Of a DNA stretch of 64,000 bases, positions 11,365 to 23,500 are shown one piece after another (the stretch's first letter is position 1; every line of letters starts with the position of its first letter). The DNA lies in the NCBI GenBank assembly GCA_029990175.1, contig JARKIP010000065.1:9800501-9864500 (forward strand), in the 5' to 3' direction. The notes below the pieces were generated by a model, which was not told the DNA's origin, made no database searches, and saw only the letters and a program-made list of their open reading frames with translations. This DNA comes from Petunia secreta (lineage: Eukaryota; Streptophyta; Magnoliopsida; Solanales; Solanaceae). The position numbers were made by a program, and so were the translations under genes.

Positions 11365-11797
11365 TTCAAAACCTCTTTGCTTGGCACATAGTCTGGTCGT
11401 TTTAAGTCGAGTCGTCTTTTTTTTTTTTTTGCCTTTTTCCATTTTAGTCGAGTCATTCTCTCAAATTAGTGATTGTAATAAAACCAAGCAAATCAAATGA
11501 AATTTCATTATTTTGGGTTTCAAGGCATGTGTTGATTATGCTTATGGAAATAAAATGACCTGTTTGGTGCAAACATTACTTTGAATCAATGATAGGCCTA
11601 CCTCTGGCACAAAAAAGGTCCCTTGCATAATAGGACGCGACTTTATTAATACTAACGTGTATTTACATCATTTCCTTTGTTTTTGTTGTGTTAGTCCCAA
11701 GTCCCTGAAGTTTGGTTTGTGCATTCTGGTTCCGCTGCAATACCGGTTGAGATCCAGAGGATCAATCCCAATATCTCCCCCTTTACATACAAGGACA
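11365..11797 (+). other. Spacer between ORF1b and gag in element A
   Basis: No gene seen. It contains a T-rich tract (11420-11440) and, at about 11672-11693, TTTCCTTTGTTTTTGTTGTGTTAG, again like a 3' splice site ahead of the gag block. Sequence from 11695 on is well conserved with B and may already be translated. Confidence 0.45.
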
Positions 11798-14700
11798 ATG
11801 ACGAGACGCAATATCATGGCTGAGTTTGACAAAGTTTGAAATGGAACTCCCAAAAAGTAAGGTGTGGTCGCCTATGAAGACTATGCTAAGTTAGAACAGA
11901 GGTTTTTTGAATTGGAAAATAGGGTTCCTCTCACCCGTGCTGATTAGATCATTGAACCAAAAAAAACCGCCCGCCCTCACGGCAAAGATCAACTATTCCC
12001 TGAGAAAGATGTTCCTTACCCTACCTACATTGCACCACCGAAAGCACCACCAAATAACCTACCTTCCTTTACTGTTGAAACAAAAACCATTGCATCACTC
12101 ACCAAAGATCATGACATGCATGCATGGACAAAGAAAGACTCAGACAACACCAAAGAGCAAGTCCAGTGGCTAGTGGAGAAATTCAAGCAATTCCAAGGCA
12201 CCAAAGGAACCAGAAGGCTAGCTTATGAGGACCTCTGCATGTACCCTGACTTGAAGTTGCCCAAGGGCTATAAGACACCCAAGTTCAATATGTTCGATGG
12301 TAGTGGTGACCCAATGGCTCATTTGAGATCTTATTGTGACAAGTTAGTTGGGGTTGGACATGATGAAAAGATCCGCATGCAAAATTTCAACTGTAGTCTA
12401 ACTGGAGACGCACTAGTGTGGTATTCGAAGCAATAAACAAAGAAGTGGACGAGTTGGGAGGCGATGGCTGGAGACTTCGTTGATAGTTTTGGGCACAACA
12501 TCGATGCCATGCCTGATCGATTCTATTTGGAGAAGCTGAAGAAGAAACCCACCGAGACCTTTAGAGAATTTGCAACTAGATGGAGAGCTGAAGCTGCTAA
12601 AGTCCAACCTCCTATGGAGGACGCAGAGATAGTAGCGACCTTTATCGCATACAAGAGGACGTCTACTTTGACAAGAAATTGAACATGCAAGACAAGAAGT
12701 TTGGGGACTTGATTAAGACTGGAGATATGGTTGAAGATGGTTTGAAGACTGGTAGGATCTTTAGTTTGGCCGTATTACAAGCCACTAACAAAGCCCTACA
12801 AACTGGTAACACCACTACATCAAGGAAGAAGAAGGACGATGTCTCATTCGTGGCTGCATCACTCGATCATTCTCCTACCCACAACTACTACTACCAAAAA
12901 CCTCCTCCATCATAGCCAAATATTCCACCCACATCCACCTACCCAGTCTACAATACTCAACCCATGTTCAAAAACCCACCGCCACAAAGATCACCATACC
13001 CACAAAGCCCTAACTACCGAAACACCAACACCTATCCACCAAGGCCTCACGCTAACAATAACCCAAGACCCAAAAGAAACTATACCCCGCTGGCCGAATC
13101 CCGCACTCAGTTGTTCGAGAGACTCAAAGCAGCCGGCCACATACAACCTGTACCATTCAAAATACCTGATAGAATGACACCTTACTTTGATCAAACCAAA
13201 ACTTGTGCCTATCATTCTTGAGGACCTGGTCATGATACTGAGAAGTGCTACGCCCTGAGAGATAAGATACAAGACTTGATCGATCAAAAGTTGATCCACC
13301 TGAAAACTCCAAATGTGCATAACAACCCCTTGCCTAACCACGGAGACAATAGGGTGAATTTGATCGAGTTAGACGAAGAATGCAACTTGGAGGGAACCAT
13401 TGTCAAAGATAAGAGAGACATACTAGTGCTTGCTTCTGTTTCTCAAGCAGCTACAGCACCAAAGCCCATTGAGGTAGAAATAGCTCAAAAATTCTACGTT
13501 GACGTGGTTCCCCCGTACTGTTACAAGGCGGTACCATGGGATTACGAAACGGAGAAGAAGGGCAAATCAACAGTTGAGACTGTTGCTTCACAAGGGATGA
13601 CTAGGAGTGGGAGGATTTATACTCCCGAGCATCTTGTTCAAGGTAGACAAGGCATCAGCGAGGAAGAGTTCGAGGAACCGTGGAAGAAAGTGCAAGCAAA
13701 AGAATACTTCGTGGTTTAACATTTGGGAAAGACTCCCGCACAAATCTCCATCTTAGCTTTACTTCTCAAGTCGGAGAGCCACCGAAATTCCTTGATGAAA
13801 GTGTTAGATGAAGCACATGTCCCGGTGGATACCTCAGTTAAGAATCTGGCTAGCATGGTTGGGCAAGTCATGGAGTCCAACTGAATCGCTTTTCATGAGG
13901 ACGAGCTGCCACCTGAAGGGTTGAGTCACAACAAAGCTTTGCACATCACTATCAAATGCAAAGACTGGTCCGTAGGGAGAGTTTCGATCGGCATAGGTTC
14001 TGGTTTGAACATATGCCCGTTCATCACTCTGAAGAGAATGTGAATTTGATCAAAGCATGATAAGAGAGAGTGACATGAAGGTAAAGGCATTTGATGGATC
14101 ACAATGAAGCACCATTGGGGAAATTGACTTAACCATCATGTTCGGTCCCGTAGAGTTCAATGCTGAGTTTCATGTCATGGACATCTCCGCTTCTTGCAAC
14201 CTGTTACTGGGGAGACCTTGGATTCACATTGCTGGAGCGGTGCCTTCCACACTACACCAGACAGTGAAGTTTGAGTGGGACCACAAAGAGGTGGTGGTAT
14301 TCGGTGAAGGGAACAACTCTATTTACAATGAACAAACCATATACGCTATTGAAGGGAATGTTCCCGATGGACAAACTTTCTATACTGTCGAGCTTGTGGG
14401 AGCAGTGCAAGGTACTCGAAGAGGACGTCGCAAAAACTACAACAAGAGTTGGAATTCCAAGGAGGTTATACTACATACTTCGCTCCTAAATTGGTCAACG
14501 CACCGCCTGGGATTGAAGAAAGGAGGAGAAGCTTTTATAGCGCTTATTGGAATGGCCGAGGCAAAGGCTATGAAGGAAGAATTTTTGTTTGGGAACCAGT
14601 CATATCTGATTGGGGTGTGCCCTCATGCGAATTTCGTGCTACTTTACCTGCTAGGACAGAGAAGCGGCCGACGTACTCACCTAATGCTCGTCCTAACTGG

Positions 14701-15281
14701 AAGCGCATCTATGAAGAAAAAAAAGGGAAGCGAGTGTGGCTACCTAAAACACTCGAACCTATGGAGGTGATGATTGAAGAACCAGATGTACTCCCACAAC
14801 CTGCAAAATGGCCTGGAGACTGGGCTGTAGGCATCATGATAAAGCAAGGCTACGAACCTGGTAAAGGTTTGGGAAAGAACTTGGATGGCATGATCGAGCT
14901 AATTCACATTGTGATGAGGCCCGACAATGAGAAAGCTGGCATAGGGTATATTGTGACTTATGAAAAGAGCCTGGAAGAAGCATCACTGGACTTCAAATTC
15001 TACAAAAAAACATCAAGACTCTCCTACATATTTTCATCTCGTTTGGATACTTGAATGGTCGAAAGGGGGAGGTATCTGCAGCGTAAGGAGTTGAACCGAA
15101 GAATGTTGAGGCTGAAGAGCACCTGCTGGCATGAGTGCAAAAGCTGTTCATATCTGATGAAGAATGCTGTGTCATCCTGGAAGAGCATGTTGAACCTCCT
15201 GGATTGACAAAAGCTGAATCTGGAGCTGCATTGAACAACTGGAACAACAACCGGGCCCGAGCTTACCGTGGACCTTGGTAG
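11798..15281 (+). pseudogene. gag-pro polyprotein of element A with G-patch, broken
   Basis: Gag starts near MTRRNIMAEFDKV and includes the capsid-like core KFNMFDGSGDPMAHLRSYCDK, ALVWYSKQ, SFGHNIDAMPDRFYLEKLK and TFREFATRWR (12260-12600). A proline/asparagine-rich linker follows, then a zinc-knuckle-like CAYHS..GPGHDTEKCYALR at about 13200-13260. The protease part is damaged: where B reads IDGGSG, A reads IGIGSG, so the catalytic Asp is lost; GRPWIH follows. Near the end lies a G-patch: IKQGYEPGKGLGKNLDGM (about 14840-14895), a glycine-rich RNA-associated motif. Stops and frameshifts occur at 12434, 12680, 13219 and elsewhere. The frame closes with RAYRGPW-TAG at 15279-15281, next to an intron-like donor. 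Confidence 0.85.
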
Positions 15282-15472
15282 AGCTGGGGGATAAAATCTA
15301 TTTCATGCTTTCTAAAATAAAACCCGACTTTGAGTCGTGGAACTTGCATTTTTTTTCTTTCTCACATGTTTCCCTACAAACTTTGTTTTACAAGGATTCA
15401 TAAAAAAAATATCGCGCTATTTCCTTTAACTTTTGTTTTAATCTTTTAATTTTGCAATATTTTATTTTTGAG
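15278..15472 (+). other. Intron-like gap between gag-pro and pol of A
   Basis: Donor TG/GTAGAG overlaps the gag-pro stop codon. The acceptor position is TTTATTTTTGAG/C (B has TTTACTTTTTCAG/C). Removing the 195 bases joins TG to C and continues in the pol frame without a stop. Ogre elements are known to carry an intron here. No RNA evidence is available. Confidence 0.65.
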
Positions 15473-17506
15473 CATTAAAACTAATAATCACATTGAGTAC
15501 ACAACCGCAACGTGTAATGAAACAATGGAGCTTGAGGAAATTGAGTGTGATTATGATGATTTTGATGAGACCACACAAGTGGAAATAGAAAGATTTGAAA
15601 ATAAGCCTAGTCCAAATATAGAAGAAATAGAGGTGATAAATCTGGGAGATGAAGAAACTGTAAAAGAGACAAGGATTAGTGTGCATCTCACCGTAGAAGA
15701 TAAAAAGCGGTATACCGAATTTCTTAGGGAATACGAGGATGCATTCGCCTGGTCATATGATGACATGACTGGCATAAGCATGGATGTGGTAGCTCACAAA
15801 TTGCCTATCACTTCGGGCTTTCCGCCAGGCAAACAAAAACCCCGAACTTTAAAGACATCTACTTTGTTGAAAATTGGGGAGGAGGTAACCAAATAGCTCA
15901 ATGCGGGAATTTTGAAAACAGTCAAATACCCAACCTGGTTAGCCAACATTGTCCCAGTGCCAAAGAAAGATGGGAAACTCAGAGTTTGAGTGGATTACAG
16001 AGATTTGAACAGAGCAAGCCCAAAAGATGATTTCCGTTTGCCAAATATACACATCCTGATTGATAATTGCGAGAAATATGAACTACAGTCTTCCGTAGAT
16101 TGTTTTGCCGGCTATCATCAAGTGTTCACGGATGAGGAAGATGTCGAGAAGACAACTTTCACTACATCTTGGGGAACTTATTGCTACAAGGTTATGCCAT
16201 TTGGGTTGAAGAATGCTGGGGCAACCTACATGAGGGCAATGACAACTATGTTCCATGACTTGATACACAAAAAAATTGAAGTCTACGTAGATAAAGTGAT
16301 CATCAAGTAAAAGAAGAGCTCAGAGCACCTTGACAATTTGTGCAAGTTTTTCAATCGCTTGCGCAAATATAATTTGAAGCTAAATCCAGAAAAGTCTGTT
16401 TTTGGTGTTCCAGCTTCTGGGTTTCATCGTCAGTAGAAGAGGCATTGAGCTGGATCCATCCAAGATCAAAGCCATCAAAGAATTACCGCCGCCAAAGAGC
16501 AAGAAAGAGGTCATGATTTTCTTGGGAAGGCTCAGTTACATTAGCCGATTCATAGCTCAATCCACGGTCATCTGCGAACCGGTTATCTGCGAACCAATCA
16601 TCAAGCTACTGAAGAAAGACGCAGTGATCGAATGGACGGAGGACTGTCAAAAAGCCTTTGATCGAATAAAAAAGTACTTGTCTTGTCTGCCTATGCTGGT
16701 TCCACCCGAACATGGGCGACCTTTGATCTTGTACTTGTCTATGGTAGATTCAGCATTTGGTTGCGTGTTGGGGCAACATGACTCAACTAGAAGAAAGGAG
16801 CAAGTGATATACTATATGAGTAAGAAGTTTACTCCCTACGAAGCCAAGTACACATTACTAGAATGCACGTGCTGTGCGCTGATAGGGATAGAAAAAAAGC
16901 TGAGGCACTACTTGAAGTCCTACTCAACGTTGTTGATATCAAGGATGGACCCTTTCAAGAATATCTTCCAAAAACCAATGCCTACTGGAAAACTGGCAAA
17001 ATGGAAAATGATGCTTAGTGAATTCGAAATTACTTTTGTCACTCAAAAGGCAGTAAAAGCTCAGGCCCTAGCTGATCATATGGCCGAAAATCCAGTGGAA
17101 GATGATTATGAACCTCTGCACACTTATTTCCCTGACGAAGAAGTCATGTTCGTAGGGGAGGATATAACAGAGGAATATGATGGTTGGAGACTATTCTTCG
17201 ATGGAGCAGTGAATTTCAAAAGAGTCGGTATTGGAGCAGTGTTAGTTTCAGAGACTGGTCAATACTATCCTGTCACAGCCAAACTGAGGTTTCCTTGCAC
17301 CAACAACATGGCGGAGTATGAAGCTTGCATCCTGGGTCTTAGAATGACGGTAGACATGAACATATAAGAGTTGCTGGCAATTGGAGACTCTCACTTGTTG
17401 ATTCACCAAGTCCGAGGAGAATGGACGGCAAAGAATTCCAAAATATTGCCATACCTTGAATGCATAAAAGAGCTGAAGCAAAGATTCACCAAGAGAGAGT
17501 TCCGGC
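15473..17506 (+). pseudogene. RT, RNase H and aRNH of element A, broken
   Basis: After an acidic N-terminal stretch (MELEEIECDYDDFDE) come RT motifs MDYRDLNRASPKDDFRLPN, VMPFGLKNAGATYMR and EVYVDKVIIK. The catalytic YVDD box reads YVDK, so RT is dead. Next is the chromosomally common RNase H (PLILYLSMVDSAFGCVLGQ, YYMSKKFTPYEAKYTLLE). After that comes a second RNase H of archaeal type (LFFDGAVNFKRVGIGAVLV, TNNMAEYEACILGL), the mark of the Tat lineage. Stops occur at 15894, 15988 and 16308, and the gene is then cut at 17506 by a MITE. The downstream part resumes at 18191. Confidence 0.87.
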
Positions 17507-18190
17507 TAGGGGTGGGCGTTCGGTACTTCGGTTCGGTTTTTTGAAATTTCGGTTCGGTATTTTGGTTTTCGGTTCGGTTTGAAGTGTAGAAAAACCCGTA
17601 ATTTTTATAATTCTGTTCGGTTCTGTTTTTTAGTTCGGTACTTCGGTTCGGTATATCGGTGTTTCGGTTTAAACCAAAGTTTATGGCCCAAAAAAAAAAC
17701 CCCAACAAGAAAATTTATGGCCTATGACTAACTAGCTATGGTTTACTATAATACTAACCTATAATACAAAAAGTAACGAACCTATACTATAAAAAGTTTA
17801 TAGCCTATGACTAACTAGCTATGATTTACTATAATACTAACCTAGCTATGGTTTACTATAATACAAAAAGTAACGAATATTTAGATACTTTCTCTATTCT
17901 GCAAAATAAAAAATAGCAGAACCTTTAGTTAAATCAGTCAATATGTAGAATCATGTTACTTACTGACTATGAGTAACTTAGGGATTTAGGAAATATATGG
18001 CATATGTGCGTTTTTTTTAAAAAAAAAATCTTCGGTTTTTTCGGTTTTTCGGGGCGCGAAATTTCGGATTGCCCGAAATCGAAAAACCGAAATTTCAAAA
18101 TTTTTTGGACCGAATCGAACCGAAATACTGAACCTGAAATACCGAATTAGTTCGGTTCGGTTCGGTATTTCGGTTTAGTGCCCACCCCTA
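17507..18190. mobile_element. hAT-type MITE in the pol gene of A (684 bp)
   Basis: Terminal inverted repeats TAGGGGTGGGC and GCCCACCCCTA enclose AT-rich, non-coding sequence. The sub-terminal regions are rich in TTCGGTTCGG on one side and its complement on the other (17519-17650, 18090-18175), so the ends could fold on each other. It is flanked by a perfect 8-bp duplication, GTTCCGGC, at 17499-17506 and 18191-18198, the size made by hAT transposases. The homologous site in B (about 27140-27155) has a single GTTCCGGC and no insert. No transposase is encoded. Confidence 0.9.
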
Positions 18191-19603
18191 GTTCCGGCAT
18201 GTACCCAGATTGCAAAACGAGTTCGCGGATGCTTTGCCCACCATATCTCTCATGATCAAACATCCCGACAAGAATTACATTGGCTTAATACCCGTAGCGG
18301 TGAGAAAGCAGCTAGCATATTTTTATCATGTGGAAGAAGAATCAGACGGACAACCTTGGTTCTACGGCATCAAAGGGTTTCTCAAAGATGGCATTTATCC
18401 AAAGGATGCAACGAGCCTCCAAAAGAAGATATTGAGGAGATCGAAAAATGGTTTCTTTTTGAACGGAGAAGTCCTATACAAAAGGACACCTGATCTAGGA
18501 TTGATGAGATGTGTGGACGCCAAAGAAGCTACTAGGCTGTTGGAAGAATTACACTCTAGGACGTGCGGCCTACATATGAATGGTTTCGTGCTTGCAAAGA
18601 AGATTTTGAGGGCCAATTATTTCTGGATGACAATGGAGCATGATTTTATAAGGCGCACAAAGAAATGTCATCAATGCCAAGTCCACAGAGATATGATACG
18701 AGTGCCTCCTAATGAATTAAATGTCATGGGATCACCTTGGCCCTTCGTTGCCTGGGGAATGGATGTCATAGGACCCATCGAGCCAGCTGCTCCCAACAGA
18801 CATCATTTCATATTGGTAGATATTGATTATTTTACTAAATAGATAGAAGTTGCATCATACAAGTCAGTGACAAAGAAAGTGGTGTCAGACTTTGTCCGTG
18901 ACAAAATGATCTGTCGATTCGGCATTCCAGAATCCATCGTCACAGACAATGAGTCCAATCTCAATAGTAACCTAATGAAAGCAACCTGTGAAGTTTTCAA
19001 GATCAAGCACCACAATTCCACCGCATATAGACCCCAAATGAATGGTGCGGTCGAGCAGCCAACAAGAACATCAAGAAGATATTGCGCAAGATGACAGACA
19101 ATTCAAAGCAATGGCACGAGAACTTACCCTATGCTCTGTTAGGGTATCGCACCACAGTGAGAACATCAACAGGGGCTACTCCTTACTTGCTGGTGTATGG
19201 AACTAAGGTAGTAATACCAGTGAAAGTGGAGATACCATCTTTGAGGATCATTCAAAAAATACAGTTGAAAGACGCTGAGTGGGTCAAAGGAAGAATGGAG
19301 CAACTGGCCGTCATCAATGGCAAGAGACTAAATGCAGTATGTCATGAGCAATTATATCAGAGGAGAATTGCTAAAGCATTTAACAAGAAAGTTCGAGAGA
19401 GATCCTTCGAACCTGGACAATTAGTACTGAAGAAGATATTCCTAAATCAAGAGGAAGCAAAGGGCAAATTTGCACCAAATTGGCAAGGGTCGTACATGGT
19501 TCACCGAGTTCTAAACGGAGGAGCACTGATACTAGCAGAAATGGACGGAGTAGTTTGGCCGAAACCAATCAACTTAGATGCCATCAAAAGATATTATGTA
19601 TAA
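18191..19603 (+). pseudogene. Integrase of element A, broken
   Basis: Continues the pol frame after the MITE: LQNEFADALPTIS, then the zinc-binding part (HSRTCGLHMNG, CHQCQVHRD), then the catalytic core with MDVIGPIEP, IVTDNESNLNSN and GAVEQ. A one-base loss just after the catalytic Glu (about 19055) shifts the frame; TAG at 18841-18843 also breaks it. The C-terminal part has FEPGQLVLKKIF and YMVHRVLNGGAL, and ends RYYV-TAA at 19601-19603. The corresponding gene in B is within 25775-27150. No chromodomain is seen, as expected for Tat elements. Confidence 0.87.
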
Positions 19604-20281
19604 GAGCCTACATTAGTCAGTAGTTTCATTATTCTGCAATACATCATGTAATCTGGAACTATGTTACGTTTCATTATTTTGCAATACATCATGTAATCTG
19701 GAGCTATGTTACGACCTTTATTCCCCAAGTAGGATACGTAGGCAACCTACCCAAGATTCGGTCACATAAATACAAAAATTTTATTTTCTATAAAGCAGAC
19801 ATTGGGGCAGAATTTTTGAGGAACTCTAAAAAATTCCTAAAGGACAAACATAGTTGACACTGGGGCAGAAATTTTTGAGACCCTCTCAAAAATTTCAAAG
19901 CACAAACTGGGGCAGAATTTTGATGTCGCCTTCAAAATTTATTTAATGAAATTTGGAGCAGCATAAGGAGCAACAACCATGACTTTACACAACGTGGCTC
20001 GTGACTCAATGGGGATAAAAAATTTCGTTTCATTTTTCCTCTCATAAATGTTTTTCAAAAAATACTTGCACTATTTACCATTTTATACATATCCCTATCA
20101 GCTTGACCAAGGTCCCATCACTCATTGGAAGCAGGCACAAAGCAAGCCAAGGATGCACAAATTAAACTACCCTGCACAACACACCAATCTTTCTTTGGAT
20201 TCAGGCATGAAAAGTATGCAACCCGGAAACACATGACAAACATGTTACGACATAATATTATCCAATTCCTCTTACTACATT
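19604..20281 (+). other. 3' untranslated region of element A, proximal part
   Basis: No gene. It holds a short direct repeat around ATCATGTAATCTGGA (19648 and 19690), GATACGTAGGCAACCTACCC (about 19732), and several GGGGCAGAAT..TTTTGAG words at 19804-19930 whose halves are complementary and may form small hairpins. B has the same set at 25500-25740. Confidence 0.6.
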
Positions 20282-20534
20282 TAAATTAGCAGAGGATACA
20301 CAGCCCAATGCTTCGACTGAGGGTACACAGCCAGATGTCGATTATGTCATTTTAAATTACCTGAGGGTACAGCCCGATGCGTCGACTGAGGGTACACAGC
20401 CCGATGTCGATTATGTCATTTTAAATTAGCTGAGGGTACACAGCCCAATGTGTGGACTGAGGGTAGACAACCCGATGTCAATTATATTGTTTAAATTAGC
20501 TGAGGGTACACAACCCGAGGTGTCGACTGAGGTA
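20282..20534 (+). repeat. Start of the 71-bp tandem array of A
   Basis: Alternating 44- and 27-bp half-units, each beginning GAGGGTACACAGCCCGATG, one half followed by an AT-rich ATTATGTCATTTTAAATTAG. About 3.5 units are present before element B interrupts. The array continues at 41091. Confidence 0.9.
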
Positions 20535-23500
20535 TGTCATACCCGATTCTGGACTCAACTCGAGGTGAGTCGGGTTTCGGATTTGACTGGGTGAACTCAT
20601 TTTAGTTTAGATGTTGAAGTCGCCACCTAATATAGTTTCTAAGGCATATTAGGTCACCTAAGTATCTAAGTTCAAGTTCAATAAGTCAACTAGTCCATTC
20701 CAAAGATTCTATATGGGTAAGAAGTCCAAATGACTTAAGGAAGAAGGTGTTAGGCACTTCCTTAAGTCCCACGAAAGGTGGTTCCTGTCTGAGTCTATGT
20801 TTGGGATAAAAAGAGTATATATCATCATGAATACCAATTTGGGAAGTTTAACATAATAGTTGATTCAAAAAATGTAATATGTCTATACTATTATACTTAT
20901 ACCAATAGATTTCATATACGACCTATATGTAAGCCTAATCGCATTTTAGGGCTTGCTAATATAATACCTAATTGTAAACATGTTTTAGCATGCAAAGGGG
21001 TGTTCAATTTCAGCTTATATATGCAATTTGCACACTTAAAATAATTTGCATAAATAGTCTACTTTGCAAAAAAAAATTCAGATTTTAGCAAAACCAAAAA
21101 AGGAGGGTTGTTTTAAAACAAAATGTTGGCTATTTAGGGTCGGTGCAACTCGTCATTAATTGTCGAGCCCTAACCTTAATGGCCCTTTTTGTGTAGGGGT
21201 CAGATTTTGAGAAATGTATACGCGAAGGGGCTGTTTTTGAAAATAGGTATCAGAGAAGCACATAAATGCAAACAAAGACTGTCGCATATAAAGTATAGAT
21301 ATTTATAGGTATAAAACATGCAAATTCATGACTAAGTGATAGTTATACTTTAAAAATATACTTTAAAGAGGATTAATGACCCCAAGCATTTTATACACCC
21401 CTATACACTATTAGATTAGTGTATAGGAGCATTAGAGTAGTCAAAATAAGTTTTAGGCACATAAAGGACCCTTTTTGAAAATTATTTTGGGCCCAAACTA
21501 TTTATGTAAAAGAGGGGCAGATTCAGTTTTAAAAAATAGTCCACTTTAGACGCAAATAGCACAATAGCCCCTGTTTCAGGTTAAATTTCAGATTCAATCG
21601 CAAAATAAGCATGCTTTCAAGTTTTGAGTTTTAGGACCTGTTTAAGACACTTTAACGGAGCCAGGCTAAAAGTTTTTAAAACAACCTGTATGATTTCATA
21701 TGCACGTCAATCTGTTTTAAGGAGATTGAAACCTACCATGATGCAACATATAGAAGTAGGGGTTAAGAAATAGGCCCCTGAATAGCCATAACACAGTCTA
21801 ACAAGTGTGTTCCTTGTGTTAATAGATTACAAACAGGATTCCTAGTCAGAATTCACATAGTAGGGGACAGTTTCTAAGGGAAGAAGCACAGAGTCATAAG
21901 TTTAAAAGAATTCCTGTTCTCTAAAGTCAAAGTCAGGTTAAGTATGCAGTCACAAGTCCACAGTTCCAACACCTCAGTATCATAATCAACTTAAGAGGGT
22001 TCAACCACCGACCCTTTTAAGCTTTAAAAATTACCCTGAAATCAGTAGAACATGGTCTGGCCCATCTAAGGCCATTCAAACAACCTGCAAGCATAAGGTT
22101 AGCTAGGAAAGGGAAATGGGGAAGCTTGAGTTGACGTCTTTGTCCAAGACAGAGGGCCTGACCAATAAACTTGAACCATATCCCTGTTCTTAACAAAAAT
22201 GAGCATGATCCTTATTGGATCTCTTAACTGGGCAGGGTTAACATAGATTATCAGAACAGAGTCTAAGCATGCAGTGTTTAAGCCTAAACAGTTCAGAGTG
22301 ATGCCAAACAGTGGTGGGATGAGACAAATAAACTCATTCAAACATAAGTAGATAGAGAAGCAATCATGCAGTAAGTAATTAGGAAAAGAAAATTACCTTT
22401 TGACAGTGAGAAAACAAAGAAAACAGTGTGTAGATTGATTAGGATTTGCCCAAAAAAAAACAAAAAAAAAAAAAAAAAAAAACCAAGCAAACAGTTTCTT
22501 TCCAGAAAATTCATAGAAGAGATCAAGCTCCATGAAAGTGTTCTGCAGCTTTCTTCTTCCTGTAAAAAAGCTATGTTTTCCCTTTTCTTTTGTGTGTATG
22601 CTGTGTGCTTATGTGTTAGTGCATAGACAGTTGTGTCAATGAATAAGAGAAGACAATGTTTTTATAGGTGAGGGTAAGGGCTCAGATTTCAAATGGGTAG
22701 AAGGAGCCAAAAAGGCAAGGTAATATTGTTCCCATAGTTATGGGAAATCAATCAAATAAGTTTACCAAATATAAATCCCTCAATTCCTAAGTCTAGGGCA
22801 AATCAGAGTCCAAGACAAAAATAGTTTTCCTTCCCTTTCATATAGTATTGTCCAGATTCAAAATCAATCCGTTAGGCTTATTTTAGGCTTGAAATCAATT
22901 AACAATTCCAACTAATCTCGGACCAATCAAGCAAAATATTTTCCTCTTTCAAATATCAATAAAAAATCTGACTCCAATCCCCTAAAATCCTCCTAAGTAT
23001 GAAAAATAGGTTACCCATTCAAATTACAAACATACACTCACGAAAATTATGCATTCGCAGAAAAGGGGTCAAACATCTACAACTAACATGAATGAACACG
23101 TCAATCCCCCTAAACTGCCCTAAATTTCAAGTTTGCACGTTAGCCAAGATGTTTCAGGACATAAGTCATGCTCACAACAAACTCAGGCAATAATCATTAT
23201 TCAAACTTAATGAAACGGATGGAGATTAATAATTTCACAAATTTTACCCTAATCAATTGTTAAATAACCACCATTTATGTTAACATGGGAAGAGATAGGA
23301 AAATTTAGGCAGGTTAACAGTCAAACAAAAGGATCAGATATTACCCGTTTAGCATCGGAGTCGGGTTGGAGTTTTAACGCTACTTCGATTATACATGCGT
23401 GGGGATTTTTCCCCTTTTTTCACTTTGTAAAGTTCAGGTCTTACCGAAATTTTGCCGGGAATTCCTCGCCGGCGACAGTCATGTGAAGTCGAATGTCGAC

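Larger units (their letters stand above)
3476..20534 (+). mobile_element. Element A, Tat/Ogre-like Ty3/gypsy retrotransposon (first part)
   Basis: A giant plus-strand LTR retrotransposon: 5' LTR, primer site, long leader, two ORF1-like genes, gag-pro with G-patch, RT, RNase H, archaeal-type RNase H (aRNH) and integrase, then a 3' untranslated region with a tandem array. It is split by element B at 20535-41090 and resumes at 41091-42860, where its 3' LTR is truncated. The aRNH after the usual RNase H, the extra ORFs ahead of gag, the very long LTR and the intron between gag-pro and pol are features of the Tat lineage, Ogre branch. It lies inside a LINE. All genes are broken. Confidence 0.92.

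Noticed and set aside
22426..22626. Short lysine-rich and signal-like open frames near the poly-A run of B's LTR
   Set aside because: They span a homopolymer that differs in length between the two LTRs.
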